Shown here piece by piece: positions 24,222 through 31,934 of a DNA stretch of 43,041 nucleotides (position 1 is its first letter; each line of letters opens with the position of its first letter). The DNA comes from Bacillota bacterium. GTDB taxonomy: Bacteria > Bacillota > Clostridia > Clostridiales > Clostridiaceae. Where the stretch lies: NCBI GenBank assembly GCA_017861315.1, contig JAGFXP010000030.1:1-43041 (forward strand). Direction: 5' to 3'. The position numbers and the translations under genes are program-made. The notes under the pieces are model-generated. The model searched no databases. It had not been told where the DNA came from and saw only the letters and a list, made by a program, of their open reading frames with translations.

Positions 24222-24898
24222 TTAGTATTCTATGCTCCTAAGGTACAGACCCTTGGCCTGGGCTATAGGCCCTGCTTCCGACCTCTTTTTCTCGTTCAGT
24301 ATCCTCCCGACATCTCCAGGCTGCAGCTCTCCCTTGCCAACCTCCATTAGGGTTCCCACTATGATCCTCACCATGTTGAGCAGGAAGCTGTTGCCGTTCA
24401 CCTCTATCTCAATAAGCCCGTCCTCTTCCGTTATCCTTATGTAGTTCAGCGTCCTTACTGTCGATTTTGTCCCCGATTTTAGGCTGGTGAAGCTCTGGAA
24501 GTCATGGGTTCCTATTAGCAGCTCAGCTGCCTCCCTCATCTTATCCAGGTCAAGCTTAACGTCGGAATGGTAAACATAGCGCCGGTTGAAGACGTTCCTG
24601 AACCTGTTGTTGTTTATCCTGTACACGTAAGTCTTGGACTTGACCTTGTACCTTGCATGGAACCTTTCGCTTGTGTCCTTCATCGCCTTGACGACGATAT
24701 CCTCTGGCAGGTATTCGTACAGGTAATCCAGCATGGCGTCAACGCTGTACTGGCACCCGGTATGGAAGTTAGCCACATAGTTCTCTGCACGCTCTCTATC
24801 TTTTCCTGTATGGTGGGTATGCCTTCCTTCTGCTTCTGCCATCCCTTGTATCTTGATCCGTCGTATTCAACTGTTATTCTTAAATTCCTCATTTCCAT
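24222..24898 (-). pseudogene. truA: tRNA pseudouridine synthase A, internal deletion and frameshift
   Basis: Two minus-strand frames together match TruA. The first, from the ATG at 24896-24898 (or the ATG two codons in), gives the N-terminus with EYDGSRYKGWQKQ and TIQEKIESV. The second, covering about 24222-24790, gives NYVANFHT, DTSERFHARYKVKSKTYVYRI, and LNMVRIIVGTLMEVGKG to the C-terminus. Between them, roughly 20-25 residues are missing, including the GRTDAGVHA segment with the catalytic Asp, and the frames do not match. Near 24787-24790 the bases read like a junction between two TGC-containing ends, consistent with a short-homology deletion of ~65-75 bp. A downstream frame starting at 24842 looks like a normal gene but is translated from the wrong frame in its first 28 codons. 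No active enzyme is expected. Confidence 0.85.
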
Positions 24899-25007
24899 CC
24901 GCCTTAAACATTATTTTACCTGCTAATTATAGCACAGGTTTTGCGGCTTCATCAATTCCATTAAATGGATATTAAAATAAATCAATGCAACTGATTAAAT
25001 TTACTGC

Positions 25008-25036
25008 TTTTCACGTCTGAAAATATGTGTTAAAAT
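25008..25036 (+). promoter_or_regulatory. Promoter of the leuA T-box transcript
   Basis: TTTTCA (25008-25013), 17 bases, TAAAAT (25031-25036); the -35 is weak. The transcript would start around 25043, at the 5' edge of the T-box stem I. The 110 bases before this (24899-25007) are AT-rich intergenic sequence with nothing else recognised. Confidence 0.55.
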
Positions 25037-25042
25037 AATTGC

Positions 25043-25322
25043 AATGCAGAGAAGAGGATTAGTAGTCGTAAACCGGATTTCAGAAAGCTGTTGGGTGATG
25101 TGAAACAGCAGAAGGAATATGATGAACTCGCCTTGGAGCAGCCCATTGAAAAAGTTCAGTAGATGGAGCCGGAGAACCGCCGTTATACGGGAAGAGCATA
25201 AGGCATATGCCCGTGCTTGATGAGTGCATGATTTTATCATGAAATAGAGTGGTACCGCGTAAGATTATATCTTTCGTCTCTATAATAATCGACAGATTAT
25301 TGTAGACACGGAAGATTTTTTT
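25043..25322 (+). promoter_or_regulatory. T-box leader (leucine, specifier CUC) with terminator
   Basis: The leader begins with the stem-I sequence GCAGAGAAGAGGATTAGTAG. The specifier-loop strand GATGAACTCGCC places CTC (Leu) at 25127-25129 after the conserved GAA. The T-box core AGAGTGGTACCGCG lies at 25246-25259, with TGGT able to pair with the ACCA end of tRNA-Leu. A terminator stem (about 25269-25316) ending in TTTTTTT follows. Uncharged tRNA-Leu would bind, stabilise the antiterminator and allow transcription of the following gene. Leucine specificity is predicted from the specifier and agrees with the LeuA-type product. Confidence 0.93.
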
Positions 25323-25350
25323 CGACAAAAAAATTGGGAGGTAAATTATT

Positions 25351-27342
25351 ATGAAGAATTTCGAAAAGTATGAGAGATCATATTTTATGCCGCCAGCAGT
25401 AACTTATGATTGGGTAAAGAAGGATTATATAGATAAGGCCCCACGCTGGTGCAGCGTAGACCTGAGGGACGGAAACCAGGCGCTTGTGGATCCGATGAGC
25501 CTTGAGCAGAAGGTCGAGTTTTTCAAGATGCTCGTGGACATAGGCTTCAAGGAAATCGAGGTGGGCTTCCCCGCTGCGTCTGAGACCGAGTATAATTTCC
25601 TCAGGATCCTGATCGAAAGGAACATGATCCCGCAGGACGTGACCGTGCAGGTTCTTACACAGGCAAGGGAGCACATAATCAGGAAGACGTTCGAAGCCGT
25701 GAAGGGAGCTCCTCACGCCGTGATACATCTCTACAATTCAACTTCCGTCGCTCAGAGGGAGCAGGTGTTCAGAAAGAGCAAGGAAGAGGTCAAGGAGATA
25801 GCCGTGAAGGGAGCCCAGCTTCTGAAGAAGATGGCAGAAGAGACCGAAGGCAACTTCTCCTTCCAGTACAGCCCCGAAAGCTTCCCCGGCACAGAGGTGG
25901 ACTACGCTCTTGATGTGTGCAATGCAGTTCTTGACGTGTGGCAGCCTACTGCGGAAAACAAGGTGATCATCAACATCCCTACCACAGTGGAGATTGCTAT
26001 GCCTCATGTATTCGCGTCACAGGTCGAGTTCATGAGCAAAAACCTTAAATTCAGGGACAACGTTGTAGTTTGCCTGCACCCTCACAATGACAGGGGCAGC
26101 GCGGTGAGCGACGCCGAGCTTGGCCTGCTGGCTGGAGCCGACAGGATAGAGGGAACTCTTTTCGGAAACGGGGAAAGGACAGGAAACCTCGACATAATAA
26201 CAGTTGCTATGAACATGTTCTCACACGGCGTTGATCCGGGGCTTGACTTCAGCAATATTAACCCGATAATCGAAAAGTACGAGCACCTGACAGGAATGCA
26301 CGTATACGAAAGAGCCCCTTACGCAGGAGAGCTTGTGTTCACTGCATTCTCCGGCTCACACCAGGACGCCATAGCCAAAGGGATGAAATGGAGGGAGAAC
26401 AAGCACGAGATGAAGTGGAGCATCCCTTACCTGCCAATCGACCCTAAGGATCTGGGAAGGGAATACGAATCGGACGTCATCAGGATAAACAGCCAGTCCG
26501 GAAAAGGCGGAGTCAGCTATATCCTGAAGCAGTCCTTCGGCCTTTCAATTCCGGAGAAGATGAAGGAGGACGTTGGCTATTTCGTGAAGCATGTTTCCGA
26601 CATGGAGCACAAAGAGCTTTCCCCTGGCTGGATATACCAGATATTCGCGGACAAATACGTAAACAACAACTCGGTGTTCTCGATAGAAGAAGTCCACTAT
26701 AAACAGAAGGACGGCATCATCGCCGATGTCACAATAAGCTACGGCGGCGAAAAGCAGGTTATAAGCGCGCACGGAAACGGCCGTTTGGATTCGGTGAGCA
26801 ATGCCCTCAAGGAATTCTTCGGTCTGGATTACGAGCTTGTCACCTATGAGGAGCACGCACTGACCCAAGCCACTTCTTCAAAGGCTGCCGCATATGTGGG
26901 AATGAGCAGCAAGGGCAAGACATACTGGGGCGTAGGCTTCGACGAGGACATAATAAAAGCTTCTTACAAGGCCCTTGCGGTTGCGGCAAACCAGATTGAG
27001 GCTGCAAAGGACGTTCCTGAAAGCGAGAAGGACGAGAGAATGGCCGCAATAATGAGCTATATAAGGAAAAATTACGCATCGGTAACACTGGATGAATTAT
27101 CAGAAGAATTCTATCTTTCAAAACCATATTTATCAAAGCATATAAGGGAGCTTACCGGCGATACCTTCGGCGACATCGTGAAAAGCATCCGTCTCACGAA
27201 GGCAAGGGAACTTCTGAAGACAAACGTCATGACAGTCCAGTCGATAGCCGAATCAGTGGGCTACGAGAACGTGGAGCACTTCAACAGGCTTTTCAAGAAG
27301 GCGTTTAGCATGACTCCCATCCAGTACAGAAACCAGGCATAG
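25351..27342 (+). CDS. leuA: 2-isopropylmalate synthase fused to an AraC-type HTH domain
   Basis: A 663-residue protein. Residues ~25-300 form the LeuA catalytic barrel, with SVDLRDGNQA (metal-binding Asp40), HPHND (His243, His245) and GNGERTGN (Asn273). The LeuA2-type length continues with the regulatory/dimer domain (~425-552), which in other LeuA proteins binds leucine. A charged linker (KDVPESEKDE, ~553-562) leads to ~100 extra residues. These form two helix-turn-helix units of the AraC/XylS family: TLDELSEEFYLSKPYLSKHI (~579-598) and VQSIAESVGYENVEHFNRLF (~629-648), ending in the FSMTPIQYR signature. Ordinary LeuA2 enzymes end near the linker. The frame is unbroken from an AGGAGG-type start region (TTGGGAGG) to TAG. 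It is transcribed from a leucine T-box and followed by a terminator, with no leuBCD behind it. Whether the protein binds DNA is an inference. Confidence 0.93.
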   Translation: MKNFEKYERSYFMPPAVTYDWVKKDYIDKAPRWCSVDLRDGNQALVDPMSLEQKVEFFKMLVDIGFKEIEVGFPAASETEYNFLRILIERNMIPQDVTVQVLTQAREHIIRKTFEAVKGAPHAVIHLYNSTSVAQREQVFRKSKEEVKEIAVKGAQLLKKMAEETEGNFSFQYSPESFPGTEVDYALDVCNAVLDVWQPTAENKVIINIPTTVEIAMPHVFASQVEFMSKNLKFRDNVVVCLHPHNDRGSAVSDAELGLLAGADRIEGTLFGNGERTGNLDIITVAMNMFSHGVDPGLDFSNINPIIEKYEHLTGMHVYERAPYAGELVFTAFSGSHQDAIAKGMKWRENKHEMKWSIPYLPIDPKDLGREYESDVIRINSQSGKGGVSYILKQSFGLSIPEKMKEDVGYFVKHVSDMEHKELSPGWIYQIFADKYVNNNSVFSIEEVHYKQKDGIIADVTISYGGEKQVISAHGNGRLDSVSNALKEFFGLDYELVTYEEHALTQATSSKAAAYVGMSSKGKTYWGVGFDEDIIKASYKALAVAANQIEAAKDVPESEKDERMAAIMSYIRKNYASVTLDELSEEFYLSKPYLSKHIRELTGDTFGDIVKSIRLTKARELLKTNVMTVQSIAESVGYENVEHFNRLFKKAFSMTPIQYRNQA

Positions 27343-27346
27343 TACC

Positions 27347-27386
27347 AGAAAGCCTATGTGATTTTTGAAATCGCATAGGCTTTCCT
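27347..27386 (+). terminator. Intrinsic terminator after the leuA fusion gene
   Basis: GAAAGCCTATG (27348-27358) pairs with CATAGGCTTTC (27374-27384), with an inner extension GATTT / AAATC and a TTG loop, then CCTGTTT. It shows that the gene is monocistronic. Confidence 0.85.
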
Positions 27387-27419
27387 GTTTAAATTTCCCT
27401 TTATTGCATTTACTGTAAG

Positions 27420-27447
27420 TTGACACCATGCAATCCTGTATTATACA
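27420..27447 (+). promoter_or_regulatory. Sigma-A promoter of the GGDEF-EAL gene
   Basis: Perfect TTGACA (27420-27425), a 16-base spacer, TATACA (27442-27447); about 70 bases upstream of the ATG at 27516. Confidence 0.75.
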
Positions 27448-27515
27448 ATATTTACATAATAATATGCAGTTTGCTTTAATCCTATTTAACATTGAATTTA
27501 ATCAAGGAGGATTTT

Positions 27516-30500
27516 ATGGAGAACGCACGTCTGCTGATTTCGATGTTATTTTTCGTTACATTCTGTGTTTACGTTCTGTTCGGCGTCTATGTTCTGGGGA
27601 TGAACCGCAGGCTTCTTCTGAACAGGCTGTTTTTTGCGCTCTGCGTTTCTCTGTGCCTGTGGTCGCTTGGACTGACCTTCGCAGTAAACGCCGGCAATGC
27701 TGCGACCTGCCTAGTGTGGTGGAGGTTCTCCGCTCTTGGCTGGTGCACATTCTGCAGCATCCTTCTGCATCTGATGCTTGTTTTCACGGACATCAGGCCT
27801 GTCCACAGGAAGCTGCTGCTTTTCATTTCATATGCTCCTGCGGCGGTTTTCGTTTTCGCATTTTGCATATTCCCTGAAACCTTTAAATCCCTCTACAGGT
27901 TTGAAAACACACCTTTCGGCTGGGTAAACGCCGCAGAGGTAAGCTTTTGGCAGATTTCCTACACAATTTATTCTTCAGCCCTGATGCTCTTCTGCGCAGC
28001 GGTCCTTTACAATTGGATGAAAACCATGGAAAGCGGGAAGAATAAGAAGTACGCCCGAATCCTTTTCTATTCCGTAGCTTCAGGCTTTTTCCTGACCTGC
28101 CTCGGCCTGAACAATACCCTCGCAGCACCCGCTCTTGTCATCATACCTGCTGCAGCAATGCTAATGTGCATAAGGCAGAGAGGACTCCTTAAAAACTCAT
28201 CACTCCAGAACATGAACCAGATAATGAACAGTTCGAACAGGGCAAGGATATACGGCTTCGTTACAGTCTCACTTTATGCCGGAGCCCTTCTCAACATAGC
28301 CTCAATGTACATACTCTACGGACGCGAACTGAAGAGCGTGCTCTCATTCTCCCTGATCCTTTTTGCTGCCGGAATCCTGGTAAAGGTCGTTCAGAACCTG
28401 AGGATATCAGACTCGGTCAAAGACTACCTCATCCTGTTCGTAGTCCTCTGCATGATACCTCTGATCACTTTCCAGTTCATAGAATTCGCCAGCATCACGG
28501 TATGGGCCTTCCCTTTCCTTTTCATTATAATATTCACCGTATTCAACAACAGGATAATGCTTATAGCGATGTCGGCCGTCATACTAGCCACGCAGCTTGC
28601 AGTATGGTTCTTTGCCCCTGCTGCAACCGTGCAGATCGACAGCTCTGACCATCTGGCCAGGGTCGGCATGTACATGATCGCTGCCTGGCTCGCATATTAC
28701 GTGAACAAGATCTACATGTCAAGACTCAAGGAAAACAGCGACCAGGCTTCGCTCCAGAAGAGCGTCGCTGCAATATCCACAGATTTCATAGACATCAACC
28801 AGTCAAACATAAGCAAGAAGATCACCCGCATGCTGGAGAGCGTCGGGACAATATTCGATGCCGACAAGTCCTACATATTCCTCTACGACAGGAAGAAAAA
28901 CACCGCCTCATGCAAATACCTCTGGTCCAGCAACGGAGCAGCCGAGCTAAAATCACTCGACAGCCTCCCCTTCTTCATGTACCCCTGGTGGGGCGCTCAG
29001 ATGAAGGAAAACGGCCTGATATCCATAAACGACGCTTCTCAGCTTCCCGCCGGGGCAGACATGGAGAAGTGCCTTCTCGCGAACCAGGGTATCCGCTCAC
29101 TGATATCCGTCCCACTGAATGACGAGAAACAGTCGCGCGGCTTCATTGGAATCCTAAGCTCCGAAAATCCGAGAAAATGGGCCGAGGACCATGCGAGCAT
29201 GCTAAAGATCATGTCTAACCTGGTGGTGGAGGCGTTTTCCAAAGTCGAGTCCGAAGGAAAACAGCAGTACCTGGCTTTCTATGACCAGCTGACATCCCTC
29301 GCAAACAGGACGCTTTTCAACGACAGGCTGAGCCAGGCCATAAACATGGCAAATATAAGCGGAAACATCTTCGGAGTCCTGTTCCTTGACCTCGATTCCT
29401 TCAAGATGGTTAATGACACGATGGGCCACGACAACGGAGACGAGCTGCTCAAGATGGTTTCCGGCAACCTCAGCAAGGTAATTAGGAACACGGATACGGT
29501 TGCGCGCTTCGGCGGTGACGAGTTCCTCGTGCTCATAAACAACGTCGCTGACAGGGACGACATAATCACGGTTGCCGACAAAGTACTGTCCGTTTTCAAG
29601 AAACCTTTCATCATCGAGGGAAAGGAGTTCTTCGTAACGGCAAGCGCCGGAATAGCAGTATACCCTATGGACGGGACAAATGTGCATACCCTGATAAAGA
29701 ACGCGGACATAGCAATGTACCATGCTAAGGACAGCGGAAAAAACCAGTACAAGATGTGTACGTCCGAGATGAACACAGACATCCAGAACGAAGTCGAGCT
29801 TACAAACTACCTGCACAGAGCACTGGAGAGGAACGAGCTGCACCTGTTCTATCAGCCCCAGGTTGACGTCAGCTCCGGCAAGATACTGGGTGTCGAGGCA
29901 CTGCTGCGCTGGACACATCCGAAATTCGGCAACATAGCTCCTGCGATTTTCATCCCTCTGGCCGAAAAATCCGGGCTCATTAACCCCATCGGGGAATGGG
30001 TGCTCAGTACGGCGTGCAAGCAGAACAAAACCTGGCAGGACATGGGCTACAGGAACATCCGCATGGGTGTCAACCTATCCTTCGTACAGTTCAGGAACGC
30101 CGAGCTGATCGACCAGATAGCAGCTATACTGAGGGAAACAGGTCTCAGCTCTGAGTATCTAACCCTTGAAATAACCGAAAGCGCTGCGATAAGGAATCTC
30201 GAGCAGATAATCGACTCCATGAACAGGCTGAAGGAGCTTGGCATCCGCCTCTCCATCGACGATTTCGGCACAGAGTACTCATCACTGAGCCGTATAAAGG
30301 AACTGCCTATTGACCACCTGAAGATGGACAAGCAATTCGTACACGGGATAGACGGTTCAATGAAGGACCAGGCCCTGACAGATTCTATTATTAACCTCGC
30401 GAAGAACCTCGGGCTCAGGCTTGTTGCGGAAGGTGTGGAGACCACAAGCCAGCTGCAGTTCCTAATACACAAGGGCTGCGACGAGATCCAGGGGTATTAT

Positions 30501-30563
30501 TTCTACAGGCCTATGCCTGCGAGCGAGATAGATGCCCTGTTCAGGAAGGAGCTTACAGAATAA
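27516..30563 (+). CDS. Membrane-bound GGDEF-EAL diguanylate cyclase/phosphodiesterase with GAF domain
   Basis: A 1015-residue protein, ATG 27516 behind AAGGAGG. The N-terminal ~220 residues contain about seven membrane segments of the histidine-kinase-like 7TM type. A second set of about five segments (~245-400) follows, then a GAF domain (~425-575) and GGDEF (~590-750). The GGDEF motif is intact (~666-670), with an RNTD inhibitory site five residues before it. The EAL domain (~765-1010) has EALLRW, MGVNLS, ITESA, DDFGTEYSSL, LKMDKQF, and AEGVET all conserved. Both cyclic-di-GMP synthesis and degradation sites look competent. The switch is probably controlled by the membrane sensor and GAF ligand. 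A terminator follows. Activity balance cannot be read from sequence. Confidence 0.92.
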   Translation: MENARLLISMLFFVTFCVYVLFGVYVLGMNRRLLLNRLFFALCVSLCLWSLGLTFAVNAGNAATCLVWWRFSALGWCTFCSILLHLMLVFTDIRPVHRKLLLFISYAPAAVFVFAFCIFPETFKSLYRFENTPFGWVNAAEVSFWQISYTIYSSALMLFCAAVLYNWMKTMESGKNKKYARILFYSVASGFFLTCLGLNNTLAAPALVIIPAAAMLMCIRQRGLLKNSSLQNMNQIMNSSNRARIYGFVTVSLYAGALLNIASMYILYGRELKSVLSFSLILFAAGILVKVVQNLRISDSVKDYLILFVVLCMIPLITFQFIEFASITVWAFPFLFIIIFTVFNNRIMLIAMSAVILATQLAVWFFAPAATVQIDSSDHLARVGMYMIAAWLAYYVNKIYMSRLKENSDQASLQKSVAAISTDFIDINQSNISKKITRMLESVGTIFDADKSYIFLYDRKKNTASCKYLWSSNGAAELKSLDSLPFFMYPWWGAQMKENGLISINDASQLPAGADMEKCLLANQGIRSLISVPLNDEKQSRGFIGILSSENPRKWAEDHASMLKIMSNLVVEAFSKVESEGKQQYLAFYDQLTSLANRTLFNDRLSQAINMANISGNIFGVLFLDLDSFKMVNDTMGHDNGDELLKMVSGNLSKVIRNTDTVARFGGDEFLVLINNVADRDDIITVADKVLSVFKKPFIIEGKEFFVTASAGIAVYPMDGTNVHTLIKNADIAMYHAKDSGKNQYKMCTSEMNTDIQNEVELTNYLHRALERNELHLFYQPQVDVSSGKILGVEALLRWTHPKFGNIAPAIFIPLAEKSGLINPIGEWVLSTACKQNKTWQDMGYRNIRMGVNLSFVQFRNAELIDQIAAILRETGLSSEYLTLEITESAAIRNLEQIIDSMNRLKELGIRLSIDDFGTEYSSLSRIKELPIDHLKMDKQFVHGIDGSMKDQALTDSIINLAKNLGLRLVAEGVETTSQLQFLIHKGCDEIQGYYFYRPMPASEIDALFRKELTE

Positions 30564-30573
30564 TGGATATGAC

Positions 30574-30614
30574 AGAAGCCGGCAGCTGCCTTATTTGCAG
30601 CATTGCCGGCTTCT
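30574..30614 (+). terminator. Hairpin terminator after the GGDEF-EAL gene
   Basis: AGAAGCCGGCA-GCTGC (30574-30589) pairs with GCAGC-(AT)-TGCCGGCTTCT (30597-30614). There is only a weak T-run afterwards. Confidence 0.65.
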
Positions 30615-30634
30615 ATGATTCTGTTTTCTGCATA

Positions 30635-30943
30635 TCACTGAAAGATTGTAGAATATATCATTATATATATTAAGTTCGGAATAGCAAGGAAAACCAGAAT
30701 AGAGCGCTCACCCTTCTTGAACACTGCAAACAATCCGATTACTGAAGCCATGAAGGATGCAAAAAAAGTGAGGTACAACAGCGAACCCAGCAAAGGACTG
30801 TTGAAAGGATTTGGATACTCGATTGTGTTATTCTGTATTTCGGAAACAAACTTCGATGCTGCAACCAGCACAGCATACGCTGCAAAGAGAACAACCGACC
30901 ATTTTCCTGAACGGGTTTTAGGCAGAAACGAAATTTTCATCAA
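30635..30943 (-). CDS. Small hypothetical membrane protein
   Basis: A 102-residue protein with three hydrophobic segments (about residues 15-33, 50-75 and 80-100) and a basic N-terminus, MKISFLPKTRSGK. No family recognised. Its start overlaps the end of the LysR-type gene by four bases (ATG at 30943 or 30940), so it is translationally coupled to it. It may be part of the same regulon as the neighbouring UPF0324 transporter, which is inference. Confidence 0.55.
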   Translation of the reverse strand: MMKISFLPKTRSGKWSVVLFAAYAVLVAASKFVSEIQNNTIEYPNPFNSPLLGSLLYLTFFASFMASVIGLFAVFKKGERSILVFLAIPNLIYIMIYSTIFQ

Positions 30944-31827
30944 AATACACCTACTTTCATATTGTTCACCAGACTGAAGAACTGCTTCATGGTGTCGGTG
31001 ATGTACTTGTTCTTGTGATACGCTATACTGAACTCCCTCTTCAGGTCGAGTCCCGGAACCCTTACGATGCTGAACAAGCCGTCCCGGATCTCCTTTTCAA
31101 CAAGGCGTTTTGAGATCACTCCTATGCCAAGCCCGCCTGCCGCAGCGCTCTTTATGCCGTCGGAGCCGCTGCACTCCCAGCTGATGTTCCAGGCCGCGTT
31201 CTTCGAAACCATTGCGCTCTCAAAAAGCTCCCTGGTTCCGCTCCCCTGTTCCCTCACAACGAAATCGTGCCTTAGCAGCTCCTCAAAGGTGGCGCTGCCC
31301 GCCCCGTACAGCGGATGCGTCCTGCCGCACACCAGCGCCAGCTCGTCGTCCATGAAAGGCTCCGAAATGATGTTTCGGCTGTGCACTATTCCCTCAACGA
31401 GGGCAAAATCTATCTCGTTCCTCATTATGAGGCTTTCGATATCCGCCGTGTTCCTGACCACAGCATAAACCTTAAGCTCCCTGTGCTTTTCCTGAAAACT
31501 GCTGACCAGCCTTGGCAGCAGCTCGACGCCGATGGTCAGGCTTGCTCCAACCTTGAGCGTCCCTGACTTCTCCGGATCCTTCATTGCAAGCTCCATCTCC
31601 CCGTGAAGTGCGATGATGTGCCTTGCGTAGCCAAGCAGCTGCTTGCCGCTTTCCGTTATGAAGAGCTTCTTTGACAGCCTGTCGAAAAGCCTGATTCCGT
31701 AGTGGCTCTCAAGCTCAGCTATGGCCTGGCTGACTGTTGGCTGGGCGATGTAGAGCTCCTCCGAAGCGGCTGTCATGCTGCCGCAGTCGGCCACCTTCAC
31801 GAATATTTCCAGATTCCTTATTGTCAT
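30940..31827 (-). CDS. LysR-family transcriptional regulator
   Basis: A 295-residue LysR protein. The N-terminal winged helix-turn-helix reads NLEIFVKVADCGSMTAASEEL and AQPTVSQAIAELE, followed by the linker helix and a periplasmic-binding-like effector domain (~90-290). The ATG at 31825-31827 is chosen because AAGGTGG precedes it by six bases. It is divergent from the UPF0324 transporter, as in many YeiH/LysR pairs, and probably regulates it through the palindromic intergenic region (31859-31896). The effector is unknown; the usual candidates in this arrangement are sulfur compounds. Confidence 0.87.
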   Translation of the reverse strand: MTIRNLEIFVKVADCGSMTAASEELYIAQPTVSQAIAELESHYGIRLFDRLSKKLFITESGKQLLGYARHIIALHGEMELAMKDPEKSGTLKVGASLTIGVELLPRLVSSFQEKHRELKVYAVVRNTADIESLIMRNEIDFALVEGIVHSRNIISEPFMDDELALVCGRTHPLYGAGSATFEELLRHDFVVREQGSGTRELFESAMVSKNAAWNISWECSGSDGIKSAAAGGLGIGVISKRLVEKEIRDGLFSIVRVPGLDLKREFSIAYHKNKYITDTMKQFFSLVNNMKVGVF

Positions 31828-31858
31828 TATTTCCACCTTCTATTCATAGGTTATTTAC

Positions 31859-31896
31859 TATGTATTATATAAAATAATAGTATTTTACAATACATA
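31859..31896. promoter_or_regulatory. Inverted repeat between the LysR and UPF0324 genes
   Basis: Arms TATGTATT (31859-31866) and AATACATA (31889-31896). A nested repeat, TATTAT (31863-31868) / ATAATA (31874-31879), lies inside it. It is positioned as a LysR-type binding region of the divergent promoters. Confidence 0.55.
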
Positions 31897-31934
31897 AGTC
31901 AACCTGTAATATATTTATCAGGAGATGATGAATT

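Noticed and set aside
24222..24842. Open frame of 206 codons looking like a complete gene
   Set aside because: The first ~28 codons are out of frame with TruA, and the real N-terminus is in another frame upstream; it is part of a deleted truA.
25351..27342. LeuA-AraC fusion as an assembly or frameshift artefact
   Set aside because: The joint is in frame with no stop, and linker and HTH codons run on smoothly; it is therefore kept as a real fusion, with the read check listed.
29202..29918. Minus-strand open frame of 238 codons in the GGDEF-EAL gene
   Set aside because: Antisense to the GGDEF and EAL domains with no own signals.
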